Shown here: piece by piece, positions 40,193 to 53,100 of the stretch
Layout: the number at the start of each line of letters is the position of its first letter
Position numbering within the stretch: the stretch's first letter is position 1
Origin: Cercis canadensis
Taxonomy: Eukaryota; Streptophyta; Magnoliopsida; Fabales; Fabaceae
DNA length: 64,000 bases
NCBI GenBank assembly: GCA_003255065.1
Contig: QAOA01006876.1
Span: forward strand, 384,463 to 448,462
Direction: 5' to 3'
Position numbers and translations under genes: made by a program
Notes under the pieces: model-generated
Databases searched by the model: none
What the model saw: only the letters and a program-made list of their open reading frames with translations
What the model was told of the DNA's origin: nothing

Positions 40193-41131
40193 CCCTGGTT
40201 CGGGAGTTTCTTTTGTTTTCTTCGTTAACTGTTTGCTCTCCCTGCAACAAAAGGTTGAAACTTAACTTAGGACAACGATTTCACTGCATGACAACAATCC
40301 ATGAGTAAGATGGATAGCGAACGTTTGCTTAATGTTTGAAGAGGGACATTCTAGATCTGATTTGGGTATTATAGTGAAACTAAGTTAATGTTTTTCGACT
40401 GTTGGGTTATTATTGTTATGGATTGTAATTTACAATCAAAACTCAAAACAGCAGCTAGATTGGAAAAGAATGACTACAAGTTAGAATGAAAAAACAATAA
40501 AAGGAGAACATGAAAGACCGCCAAAAACGCAAGAATACAGATCATATCTTTGACTTGGAACATATCAACATAGTTTAATGGCTGTCTATTTCTTTACCCT
40601 TGCGCTCCTAAGACTGAACATTAAAGTACTTTGCAAAAAGCAATTATGCAGAGAACATGGATACCAGATTTCCTTTGGTTAGTGAGGACAAGAGTTTATC
40701 ACATATTTAGTTTTCTTTAATAGCGTTTCCATTCACATGCACGTTCTTGTATATGGATTAGAGAAATTAAGACAGCTAAAGCAAGTATTATATCCTAAAA
40801 CTTTAATTGGTCAGCGATTAGGCATACAATATTATAATTGATGTTTAAGTGCCACTTTTGATTCATTTAGTATTTCCCCAGAGAGAGAGAGAGAGAGGGG
40901 GGGGGGGGCTGGGGGGGAGCGAGAAGGACAGCAGATAATTAGACCACAAAGGCATAAGCATGCAAGACATTTGTATCCAATACTTACTGTTTGAAACAGT
41001 AGAAGCATTCAGTAAGTAGGACAAAGTATACTCAATGAGAAAAATTACAGAATGAAAGAAATTAATGTTCCAGAACCAGAAGCAAACAACTTGCCACACA
41101 AAAGGGCATATAATGTTTAGAGATATTGAAT
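40193..41131. other. Spacer within the DUF2921 array
   Basis: Non-coding. It holds the 5' flank of copy 1 and a (GA)n tract followed by a G-run at about 40881-40917. No gene is seen. Confidence 0.6.
40881..40917. repeat. (GA)n followed by G-run
   Basis: About eight GA repeats pass into a run of about 12 G, then CT and a further run of G. Base count in such a run is prone to sequencing error. Confidence 0.85.
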
Positions 41132-43610
41132 TCAGCGACTGGTTGATTTCAGATAATTCCAGCTTTGTTGAATGTGGACTAGAGTAGAAAGTATAATCAT
41201 AATGACTGGAACTGTGATGATCGCAAAAATGGAAAAGAAATCTGATCCCACTTGGTGGAAAACACCGTCGTCCGAGTATGGGTCTGAAACAGGATCTCTG
41301 ATGTAGTCATAGAAATACAGAAACAGTCTTAGCAATGTCAGACCAACATAGTACAATTTCCGCAAAGGCTTAACTTGATGTTGCCACATCCAATTCTCAA
41401 GAACTTGAAAAACCAGAAAGAGATTTTGAGCCCAAAGAAGAAGCTGCATCTCTACTTCTCTCATCAGGACGCCAGGGAGAATAAAAGCATCCATCAAGTG
41501 TAAGTCGTTTTTCAGAAAAAGCTCTATATATCTGACACCCAAAAGAATTAGGCACCCACCAATGTGAATCTTCAAATTTCTTAGGAGAACACCCTCTTTA
41601 GGGGGTATACGTCTTGGCTTATTAGACCCATAAGCATTTGGCCTGCTTTTAGCTTCTGACACCTTCTGATATATTCTTGCAGTAAGTAGCAAGGCAGCCA
41701 ACACAATAAGTCTTGCAGGTAATTCAAGGGATTCGATCAAGAGTCGATAGTCAAGAAGATCATAAGACCACTTTCTGTAAGATGCAGATTCCTTTGATTG
41801 AAAGAGGATCTCAGTAGCCCTCACCAACTCAGCACTGTATTCAATAATCACTTCAGCAAGCATGACGAAATATATAAGGAATGAAATCGACATTCTTGTT
41901 CATGTAAGAGAGTTCGCTGAAAATGATCCCAATAGCCACCAAGGATACCAGAATCCTTAGAACACCTTCAAAGAGTTTCCTGAAGGCTACAACATGTTGA
42001 TGCTTCTCATATGGAATCATGTAAGTCTGAAGAGTTACAGGATGAAAATGGAGTGGATCATCGTCACTCCTTTGGCTGATAATGGTAATCTCAACTGAAA
42101 GATTTTTCAGCCATCGTCCTGTTTCAGATGGGTAGCGAACCTTAGCTTCAACAAGACAATCAAGGCCACGCTCTAAACTGATTCTTCCATCTGTAACCTT
42201 TCTGCAACCAATTAGATGCATATGACCAGCAAGTGGATCATATACACCTTCCAAGAATAACGGTGAGAGATCTCTATAGTATGGTGATGATGTAAATACA
42301 GAAAATCCTTCAGTGAACATGAGATGCACTGAGATATTCAGAAGCTGGCTGTTAGTGAGCTTCTGTTTTGCGATTCCTTCTGCTGTCATTAACTGATTAT
42401 TATCATACAATGAGAGTATATATTGTCCAAATAATGGCCCTAAAGAAAGTACCTCCATTCAAATGAAGATCCTTGAATAATATCTGGTTGAAGATTGATG
42501 ACGAATTGCATAAGAATTAAAATTGAGATAAGGGGAGAGATGACCTAACTGAGCAAGTGTATCTTGTCCATCTTCCAGAGCTGGATACTTCAAGAATAAT
42601 TGCTTGAGAAGAGTGAAAGCTTTTGAAGGCTGATTTCTATCTCTAATTGCAGTGGCCTGCTTAATCTTTGAGTAATTGTATGATAGGTAAGAATTACTAT
42701 GCAAACCAAGACTCTGACGGAAATCCATGGGGCGCCTTACAGAATCAAAAAGCAAAGGTAAGAATTGGTCAGTTTCATTTGCAATGCTAGATATACTCCC
42801 TAATATGATACTCCTCTGCTTGACGGAGAACACCCGCGGAAAGTACAAAGATATCTGAGAATTACATCTTTCTAACCCTGAATCAACTACCCCAAGACAC
42901 CCTATCATGCAAAGTTGCCCACTTGAGGAATCCCATGTTCCCTCAGCAGACAAAGTAAGGCCGGAGAGACCTGTTCTTACTGTTGCTGTATTCACAGGTA
43001 TGGATGCAGGAAACACTTTCAGTGCTGCTGAAATTCTTGCGTTTGTTGTTTCCTCTTCGCATATAAGATGCTGCAACACAAGCTTAAAATCTGCATAATC
43101 CCACCTCCAGTTGGCAGAACTAATTTCCTTTCTTGGTTGGAAAGGACATAGTTTGCTTTGGTGAGCATGTCTGTCACTGAACTTGTAATTTGGAAAAAGA
43201 TTGAAAGCTTCTTCTGAAACAAGTTGGAGAGTCTTGCAAAACTCAGAGCCATTGAATGCGGTTACCCCATCTTCTGTCATCTCCTCTTGATATGGATGTA
43301 GATCACAAGCTCTTGACGTTAGTTCAGAACTAAATTGATATTTGGAGTAGTGACTTAACTGAGAAGAAATGTGAACATCATCGAAGTTCTTCAAGCTTCC
43401 TCCTTCATTTAAACTTCTCATCTCACCCTTAATAGCCCTTCTAGTCAAATTGAAGGTCTGAGGGTACCGAAGAACGACTAAAATCTGATCATCTTTCAAA
43501 AGATTGTAATCTGACTCATGGCTATTGGCTAAAGCCCAATAATACAAGCTAAGGAGCGCAAACAGTGGTAACAGAGTAAGAAGACCCAGAATTGAAGATT
43601 TGGTCCTCAT
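41132..43610 (-). pseudogene. DUF2921 gene copy 2 (type II), decayed
   Basis: Paralogue of the intact gene at 50194-53223. The signal-peptide start (MRTKSSILGLLTLL) is kept. An in-phase deletion of about 180 codons, ending near 43535-43555, then removes the first ectodomain module and joins LLSL directly to YYWALANSHE. TGA at 42459-42461 replaces an Arg (CGA in the paralogue), and a 2-bp loss near 41875 shifts the frame before the second membrane segment. The remaining frames keep the second and third ectodomain modules and membrane segments ending in VHIQQSWNYLK. A full protein is not expected. Confidence 0.88.
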
Positions 43611-44007
43611 ACCTTGAAACTCTTGTATCTGTATGGTGCTGTATCTATCAGTGCCTCCCTCGCCTACCCAGAAAATTGGAAATCTAGTAAACCCAGATGA
43701 TATAGGACAAGCCTATGAAAAATTAATTATATTATTTGAATCAGACTAAAGATTATGTATTTGTCGTATTGGCAAGTTATACCAGACAAAAGGCACCTAC
43801 AACAGTAGACTGGGTAGATGGTTAAAGCGACAGATATATATATATATATATAACAGCTTGGGGCAGAGACATTTACCTGAAACAGATTGGTGTCACTGTT
43901 GTTTGTCCTCTGCCCAAAATGGTGTGAAGAAATTGAGGTGTTTAAATTTGGAGTCTTCCCACAAGGGAACGGTGGAACTCAAAACAGAAAGCTCTCGTCA
44001 GTACAAG
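43611..44007. other. 5' flank of copy 2, left side of an assembly join
   Basis: Promoter and leader side of copy 2, including a short (TA)n at about 43833-43852. The whole stretch, together with the gene start back to 43149, is repeated with few changes at 44014-44869 after the N at 44008. Confidence 0.7.
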
Positions 44008-44008
44008 N

Positions 44009-44412
44009 GGTCCTAGTTTGCTTTGGTGAGCATCTCTGTCACTGAACTTGTAATTTGGAAAAAGATTGAAAGCTTCTTCTGAAACACGTGGGAGAGTCTT
44101 GCAGAACTCAGAGCCATTGAATGCGGTTACCCCATCTTCTGTCATCTCCTCTAGATATGGATGTAGATCACAAGCTCTTGACGTTAGTTCAGAACTAAAT
44201 TGATATTTGGAGTAGTGACTTAACTGAGAAGAAATGTGAACATCATCGAAGTTCTTCAAGCTTCCTCCTTCATTTAAACTTCTCATCTCAACCTTAATAG
44301 CCCTTCTAGTCAAATTGAAGGTCTGAGGGTACCGAAGAACGAGTAAAATCTGGTCATCTTTCAAAAGATTGTAATCTGACACATGGCTATTGGCTAAAGC
44401 CCAATAATACAA
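44009..44412 (-). pseudogene. Partial second copy of the type II gene start at an assembly join
   Basis: This 404-bp piece carries the first about 135 codons of copy 2, including the same internal deletion junction (YYWALANSHV), and is cut off by the N at 44008. Its 5' flank (44413-44869) repeats 43611-44007. Near the cut end its bases follow the intact gene at 52230-52330 better than copy 2; near the start it follows copy 2. The likeliest explanation is an uncollapsed haplotype or contig overlap, not an extra gene. Confidence 0.8.
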
Positions 44413-46410
44413 GCTAAGGAGCGCAAACAGTGTAACAGAGTAAGAAGACCCAGAATTGAAGATTTGGTCCTCATACCTTGAAACTCTTGTATCTTTATGG
44501 TGCTGTATCTATCAGTGCCTCCCTAGCCTACCTAGAAAATTGGAAATCTAGTAAACCCAGATGATATAGGACAAGCCTATGAAAAATTAATTATATTATT
44601 TGAATCAGACTAAAGATTATGTATTTGTCGTATTGACAAGTTATACCAGACAAAAGGCACCTACAACAGTAGACTGGGTAGACGGTTAAAGCGACAGACA
44701 TATATATATATATAACAGCTTAGGGCAGAGACATTTACCTGAAACAGATTGGTGTCACTGTTGTTTGTCCTCTGCCCAAATTGGTGTGAAGAAATTGAGG
44801 TGTTTAAATTTGGAGTCTTCCCACAAGGGAACGGTGGAACTCAAAACAGAAAGCTCTCGTCAGTACGAGGTTGACCAGAAACCAGAATTTTCGGTCATTA
44901 CTAGTACCTACTGCTTCACTACATTTGGGTTTGGAAACTTGGGATGCAAGTACATGCATCAAATTTTACACGATTAATGGAAATTTTTTAAATAAGAAAA
45001 ATTAGTCGTCATAATAATATTGGATTATACATTTGACCAAGATTGTGATCTTGCAAATTGACAATTATTTTTGTCCTTGAAGATTGATGAGTGCACATGA
45101 AGCATGTGCCTTTCTCTGCAAGGCACAAGGAAGTGTTTACGGTGGACCGAGTGAAAAACTGGAGCACCGGTGGACCAAGTAAGGGACGGCTCCAAATGAG
45201 CCACATCATTTGTGGGGTTAATTTGAGAAACTGGCAACCGGTTAAGTGGAATTTACACAAAACCAGTAAGATGTTTGAAAATTGCAATAAGTTGTCTTCC
45301 GTTTTTAGCAAGCAAATTGCAAAATTGAAATGAATTACCCAACAATTTAATGAAGCCCCTCAATTCTACAATTTGCAGAACGCGTCTCCGTCACTGACAA
45401 TTTGGCTCCGGTGAATCACAGGTGGAACCAACATGGTAGTGGCGGCGACAATTTTCATGGGTTATGCTCTCTGGCATTGCAGTGACAAAGGTAAACCATG
45501 GTATCACTTGGACAATTTTCGGCCATCTTTTGATCTGTTGCATTGCAGATTCCATTTTCTTTGGATTTTTATGCAGCAGGAGTACAGAAGAGTATGGAGA
45601 AAGAAGACCAAGAGGATGGGTCACAACGGCATCGTTTCAGCTTTTCTATCGTTTTTTGTTTTTGTTTAGATGAGGATGTTACAGAAAAAAAAAAAGGATT
45701 TGATAAGGGATTACCCAAGCCCAACACATAAACAAAACGACCATGTAATCTAAAATTTTGAAAAAGAAAATCAATCCTTTAAATTTTTTTAATATAGTAA
45801 TATATTGCACATGTTTATATTAAAATTTATTAATATAGTAATATATCTTTTTGCGTCATTCATATCAATCAAATTAATATTAAGTATTAAAATTTAAATA
45901 TTATATAAGGACATATAATATAAAATAATATTTCTATTATCAATTGAATATATTAAAGTTCAAACAATAAAAAAAACTATTAAATAAGTATGTATTTCAA
46001 AGCTCAAACCATAAACAAAACACATAATATAAAATGATTTCTATTATCAATTTGAAATGCATATGACTTATATCTGAAATCATATTTAGTAAATTGATGT
46101 TTGTAAATGATTTTTTTGAAATGCAACTTACAATAATTAGTGAATTCTCTATACTTTGTCTTAATTTATGACTTATAATTTTAGGGATATAATTTAATAA
46201 ATTCAATTAGATTCTTGATAATGATATCAATTTCGTTATAGATAATTCTCGTGACAATGAACTTATTCTAAAATTATTATTAAAATCCATAGTACTACCA
46301 ACACAATGCTAAGCACAAATAAACTTGTTCTTTATGAGGCGGATGACCCAAAAACACGCTATAATTATTACAGCTGAAATGAAATTTTGATGAGGGCATT
46401 AAGAAAGTAG
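44413..46410. other. Spacer within the DUF2921 array
   Basis: 44413-44869 is the repeated 5' flank of copy 2. The remainder has no convincing gene. Overlapping short frames at 45391-45670 on both strands are unrecognised. The right end (46130-46410) resembles the 3' flank of copy 1. Confidence 0.55.
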
Positions 46411-49400
46411 CTATTCACTCATTTCAGAACTAGAAACTTGTTCATCCTTCTCCTTTGGCATGGCAGCGTAGCTTAGTTCCTTTTGCTGACATTTTTGCTG
46501 CAGGTATACCACAAATGCCAGAACAATAACAATGAACGCCATCATGATGTTTCCAAACATAGAATGGAATTTCAGGCTCATGTTCTGGTATCCATCAGGA
46601 TCATAGTAGGGTTCAGGAATAGTATCACTTATGTAGTCATAAGCATGCAGCAAGAGCCTCAATGTTGTTAAACCAATGTAATATACATTCCGTAGAGGTT
46701 TACCGTGGATCTGCCATAAAGCGTTGCTAACAATTTGAGGAAGCAAAAAGAAATCTTCGACCATACCACCATAATCATCTATTTCTCCCATCCATTTGTC
46801 AAACTTTTCTGTGTTATAGCTTGTGGAAGCATAAGCCTGGCTTTCATGGTGATAAATCACCCTGTCCACATGGACTTGATGAGTGGTGTGAGCAACAAGA
46901 AACCCTCCAATATGCACAGCTAGAGTAATCAGGAAAACCCACTTTTCACTTGGACCATCTGTAATATGCTTTTGACTATGACTTCTTTTGATGCGAGACC
47001 CATAAACTCTCTGTGCAAGCCTCAAGGTGTGTAAAAATACAACTAGCAGAAGAATCCTTATGGCAGATTCAATTAAACGGAGATGTTCATATTTATTAAG
47101 ATCATAGTTTTCGTTTGTATGAATATTCCATTTGAACAAAATATCATTTCCCTCACCCGTTAACAGTGGGATGCCGTAGCCGAGAGCCTGGATGCCAAGC
47201 ATGACCAAAGATGCTTGAGTTGGATCTTGTATTTTATTGGCATAGTGTAACTGACTCCAAGTGCAAAGAATGAGCATTGTGAGCATGATAATCCGAAGCA
47301 CTCCCTCAACTGTATTTCGCATTATTATGCTGTCCAACAGATCATCATAATGAAAAATTGGGTAAGTCAAGAGCCTTATTGGGCCGAAGTAGAGGGAATC
47401 TTCCCTACTTCTTTTGCTGTTAATGAAAATTTTAGCCTTTGAACCTAGTAGCCACCTTGTGCTTAAGGGAGGATAATCTACCTTAATTTCAATCTCACAG
47501 TCTTTTCCCCCTTCAAGTTTGGTGCCATTTTTCATGACAGAAACCGAACCCCTGATATCTCTGCACCCAACTAAGTACATTTCCCCAACTGTTGGATCAT
47601 ATATACCTTCAAAGGATAGGGAGAAGTCCAAGGTCGAGAGGCAGTTGCAGAGAGAAATTTTAGTGCTCAAAAGCCCTGAAATCTCTATCCCATTGTTAGC
47701 AACTGAATGAAATAATGTATTCAACTCTTGACGGTTGCTATCTGATTGATCTTGGCAGCGTCCAAAAAGCGGACCCAAAGAGAGAACTTCCATTTCAACT
47801 CGAACTTTACCACTTTGGGCCTCGGAAGAAGCATATGGCACAGCAGCAACCATAAAGGAGAGCTCATCTGATAGACGAGAGAGATTGGCAATGAGACCAC
47901 CTTTCAAAGAGGGATATGAAAAAAGTAACTTTATATAGATACCCAGAATGGAAGGCTTAGTTCTATTTTGAAAAGCAATTGCCTCCATGGTTTTTGAGTA
48001 TTTATAAGACCAGCCCACCATTTTCCTTGACATTTTAACTGACCTGTCCAGGATTATTGCTCCTTGGTACTTGCCTATCAAATGATTAGGATTTATTGGC
48101 ACTTCAAAATACAGGAAAGGCCCTTCAGTGTGATTGATGCTCGATATGGTCCCAAAGATAGTAGTTCTTTGATGAATGGAGAAAGTATGAGGGAGGTACA
48201 AGCAAATCCGTGAATTGCATCTTTCTGTAGCTTCACCAACAAGTCCAATGCAACCAACCATACAGAGTTGCCCACTTGAAGATTTCCACATTCCCTCTGC
48301 AAAAAGTGTTATTCCAGATAGATGTGTTCTCTCTTCAAATTCACATCTTTGTCCCTCAAAATAAATTAATCTAAATACAGCAGAGACATTGGCAGTTTTT
48401 ACATTGTTTTCATCAATCCTCTGCTCACATCTAAAATCCTGAACAAGAAGCCTGAATTTGTTGAAGTATTCTGCAGAAGCCTTCATTCCCCTAGGAAGAA
48501 TAAAAGGTCCCAACTTACCACCACCATCACTCTTGCTGAAAAATTCCCATTTAGGTGAAAATAAGAAGATATCGTCAGACAAAAATTGAATATTATCACA
48601 GAATTGATCTTCTCTAAACATAACGATCTCTCGGTCAACCAAGCTATCCTTATAAGGATATGGGTGGCAAGCTTTCAGCAGAAGTCCTTCAGCCCCAAAA
48701 TGATACTTGTTATGACCATCCAACAAGGAATATATATTGAATGTATCAAAGTAGGTAGCATTTGTTTTTTCCATTCAGGCTTTTCAATTCTCCACTGATA
48801 CCATTAGTGGTGAGAGTGAAGGTTTTCGGGTACCGGAGAGCAAGCATGATTTGATCATCTTGTACAAGCAGATTATTGCTATTAATATTAGTATAGCCAT
48901 ACCCATACCCATTCACTGTTTCTAATTCATCAGAGAAATAAGGCATTACTGCAGTCCCCAACATGCACAAAAAGCGCTGACCTCCATTCTCCTCAGATTC
49001 AACATAAACCCCTTCAAAAAGCATGGTAAGAATGGTACTCTTAGAGTTTATATAAAAACTAGGGGACCATTTATCAGTCTCGTAGTTGCTGAACGCTCTT
49101 TCACTTTGAGCTACGCCTATTCTCATTTCGCCACTGAGACTAACCATTTTAGTGGATTGGCGAACAGGGTTGACATCCGCCACTGAGAAAGAAACTAACT
49201 TTACCTTAGAGCAAGAATCTTTAAGGCTATTCTCATCAAATTGCATGAGGGTTATGGCTTCATTGTCCTGATCCCATTCTCCATTTCTAAAGGAAAGCTC
49301 TTCCTTCATTCTGCTACCTCTGTTATCATCAGCCTCTAACTCGGAAGCTATTGAGAGAAAGGTACCACATTTGTCTTCGATTTCAGCAAAACGATTGTAA

Positions 49401-49522
49401 GTGTATACTATAGAAGGATTTTCGTGCGTTTCAAACTTTGAGTAGAATGCGGCGGAGAAGCTACCAAGGAACAGCAACCACACTGTGCAAGTCGTCCAAA
49501 GAGCTACAACTTTTTCCATCAC
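46411..49522 (-). CDS. DUF2921 gene copy 3 (type I), open except for one base
   Basis: An intronless gene of about 1,037 codons in two overlapping frames, 49522-48746 and 48774-46411. They differ by one base in an A6 run (T6 at 48765-48770 on the plus strand). Copy 1 has A5 there and reads through as GKINATYF. Features: signal peptide (MMEKVVALWTTCTVWLLFLG), a large N-glycosylatable ectodomain with three similar modules (LTMLFEGVYVE..FLCMLG, ITLFAEGMWKSSSGQLCMVGC, LSFEGIYDPTVGEMYLVGC), then about seven membrane segments and a short tail (MPKEKDEQVSSSEMSE). The family is DUF2921, sometimes mislabelled PII uridylyltransferase. Function is unknown. The single shift may be a sequencing error or a recent null allele. 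Confidence 0.85.
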
Positions 49523-50193
49523 TGCAGTTCAAATGCAAGTTTTTTCTATGCCAATCCAGAAACCCTCTCACAGACACACTTTACTCTCCCTGGAAGAAAA
49601 ACGACATGGGTTATGAATTTTTTTTTTCCAAAGGAATTTGTTTTTCCAAACAGTTATATATATATACACTTTGCCAAAGAGCGCATATGTAGAGAACATG
49701 GATACCAGATTCTTCTAGGTTGGCATACAATATTGTAATTGATTTTATTGCCATCATCCGTAAGTTGATTCAATTTTCTGACTCAAAATGTTGGAATATA
49801 CTATGAACGAAAACCAAAAATATTTGGTCCACCTGCTTGAAAATTGAAAGTAATAATGTCATCTGCAAAAACCTAATTATATTGCATAGTTATCTATGAG
49901 TTTGGTGGGCTTGTAAAAGGTTTCTGCTTTTTTTGACTTGGCCATGTACAGTTTCTGTTTCTTAATTAAGTCATTTTTCATGTATAGGAGAGGAGAGGGA
50001 CAAAAAATGGTTACGACCAGAAGGACAACACATAATATAGACTTCAAAAGGTACATCAGCTTACATTATGAGACATCTGTATTCAATGCTCATTTAGTCA
50101 CTAGAAGTGGGGGAAAAAAAACATTGTTCATGACTATAAATAGAAGACAAGCTTCAAACAACTTCACCACACAACGTAAATTCTAAAGAACAA
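49523..50193. other. Spacer within the DUF2921 array
   Basis: Non-coding. It contains the 5' flank of copy 3 with a short (TA)n at about 49655-49670, and the 3' flank of copy 4. No other gene is seen. Confidence 0.6.
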
Positions 50194-53100
50194 TTAGGAA
50201 TTTTGAACTTGTCGACTGGCTAATTTCAGATAGTTCAAACTTTGTTGGATGTGGACTATGATAGTTAGTACAATCATAATGATGGGAGCAGCGATGATCC
50301 CAGAAATGGACAAGAAATCTGAGTCCACTTGGTTGAAAACACCTTCATCGGAGTATAGCTCTGAAACAGGATCTCTGATATAGTCATAGAAATACAGAAT
50401 TAGCCTCAACAATGTGAGACCGACGTAGTACAATTTTCTTAAAGGCTTCACTTGGGATTGCCATAGTGAATTGTCAACAATTTGAGGAAGCAGAAAGAAA
50501 TCTTGAGCCCAGAGGACCTGTGTCTCTACTTGTCTCATCAAGACGCCAGGGAGAACAAAAGCATCCATCAACTGTAAGTCATTTCTGAAAAAAATCTCTA
50601 TATATCTGAGGCCCAACACAACTAGACACACACCAATGTGAATCTTCAAGTGCCTAAGGATAACATGCTTATAATGGGGTATGCGTTTTGGCTTATTAGA
50701 ACCGTAAGCATTTGGCCTGTTTCTTGCTTCTGACGCCTTCTGATATAGCCTTGCAGTAATTAGCAAGGCAGACAACACAAGAAACCTTGCAAGGAATTTA
50801 AGGGCTTTGATAAAAAGCGTATACTCTTTAAGATCATAAGGATTATTTCTGCGAGATACAGATTCCTTTGATTCTAAAAGGATCTCAGTAGCCCTGATCA
50901 ATTCAGCACTATAACCAAGAATCTGTTGAGCAAGCATGACAAGAGATATATAAGGAATGAAATCTGCATTCTTGTTCATGTAAAGGAGTTGGCTAGAAAT
51001 GATCCCAACAGCCACCAAGGAAATCAGTATCCTTAGAACCCCTTCAAAGAGTTTCCTGAAGGCAACATCATGGCGATGCTTCCCATATGGAATCATGTAA
51101 GTCCTAAAGTTTATATGGCTAAAATGGAGTGGATCATCTTCATTCCTTTGGCTAGAAATGGTAATCTCAACTGAAGGATTTTTAAGCCATCGTCCTGTTT
51201 CAGATGGATAGTGAACCTTAGCTTCAACATGACAATCAAAACCGCGCTCTAGATTGATCCTTCCATCCCTAACCTTTCTGCAACCAATTAAATGCATATC
51301 ACCAGTTAATGGATCGTATACACCTTCCAAGAATAACGGTGAGAAATCTCTATAGTATGTGGCTGCAAATACTGAAGGTCTTTCAGTGAAATATTCATAC
51401 ATGAGATGCACTGATATATTCAGAAACTGGCTGTTAGTGAGCTTCTGCATTTCAGTTCCACCTGGTGTCTTTACTTGATTATTATCATATAATGAGGGCA
51501 TATACCGTCCAAATAACGGACCTAAAGAAAGTACCTCCATTCGAATGAAGATCCTTAAGTAATACAAATCTGAAGATTGATGACGAAATGCATAAGAGTT
51601 AAAATTGAGATTAGTGGAGAGATGACCTAGTTGAGCAAGTGTATCTTGTCCATCTTCCAGAGCTGGATACTTCAAGAATATTTGCTTGAGAAGAGTGAAA
51701 GCTTTTGAAGGCTGGTTTCTATCTCTAATTGCAGTGGCCTGCTTAATCTTTGAGTAATTGTATGATGGGTAGGAAGCACTATGCAAACCAAGGCTTGGAT
51801 AGAGATCCAACGGGTACCTTGCAGAATCAAATAGCAAAGGGAGGAATTGGTCACTTTCATTGATGATGCTAGATATACTCCCTAAGATGATACTCCTCTG
51901 CTTGATGGAGAACACCCGCGGAAAGTACAAAGATATCTGAGAATTACATCCTTCTATTCCCGAATCAACTACCCCAGGACACCCTATCATGCAAAGTTGC
52001 CCACTTGAGGAATCCCATGTTCCCTCAGCAGACAAAGTAATGCTGGATAGACCTGTTCTTACTCTTGCTGTATACACAGGTATGGATGCAGGAAACACTC
52101 TCAGTACTACTGAAATTCTTGCCTTAGTTGTTTCCTCTTCGCATATAAGATGCTGCAACACAAGCTTAAAATCTTCATAATCCCACCACCCGTTAGCAGA
52201 ATTAATTTCCTTTCCTGGTTGGAATGGTCCTAGTTTGCTTTGGTGAGCATCTCTGTCACTGAACTTGTAATTTGGAAAAAGATTGAAAGCTTCTTCTGAA
52301 ACACGTGGGAGAGTCTTGCAGAACTCAGAGCCATTGAATGCGGTTACCCCATCTTCTGTCATCTCCTCTTGATATGGATGTAGATCACAAGCTCTTGACG
52401 TTAGTTCAGAACTAAATTGATATTTGGAGTAGTGACTTAACTGAGAAGAAATGTGAACATCATCGAAGTTCTTCAAGCTTCCTCCTTCATTTAAACTTCT
52501 CATCTCACCCTTAATAGCCCTTCTAGTCAAATTGAAGGTCTGAGGGTACCGAAGAACGAGTAAAATCTGGTCATCTTGCAAAAGATTGTAATCTGACACA
52601 TGGCTATTGGCTAAATCCCAATAATCACCACGTGGTTCTGATAAAGGTAAAGTTGTGTTTCCCAACAGACACATCAAGTTTTCTCCCCCACTCTCTTCAC
52701 TTTCTAAATAAACCCCTTCAAAGACAATAGTGAGGACAGATAAACCAGGCCTCATGTAGAAAGGTGAGGATTGAGGAATTATAAAATATGAATCATTTCT
52801 AGTTATGCCTATAGACAGTATCCCTCCAATAGTAACTGAATTTTCAAAATGATGAACTGAATTGATGTCCTTCACTTGGAAGGAAACCAATTTTAAAGGA
52901 GCTGTTTGAGGTAGGCTACTCCACAGCAAGTCACTCTCATCAAATGGCATTAAAGGCGAACCACCATTCTCTTGTTCCCAATCTCCATAGGCGAAAGAAA
53001 GTTCTTTTCTAAGTCTATAACCTCTATTGTCATCAGGACTTAATTTAGATGCCAAAGATAGAAATGGGCTGCAGTGTTGTTCTATTTCAGCAACACGTTT

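Noticed and set aside
45391-45670. Overlapping frames on both strands between DUF2921 copies
   Set aside because: No domain and mutual shadowing; the plus-strand frame has intron-like acceptors but no convincing partner exon.
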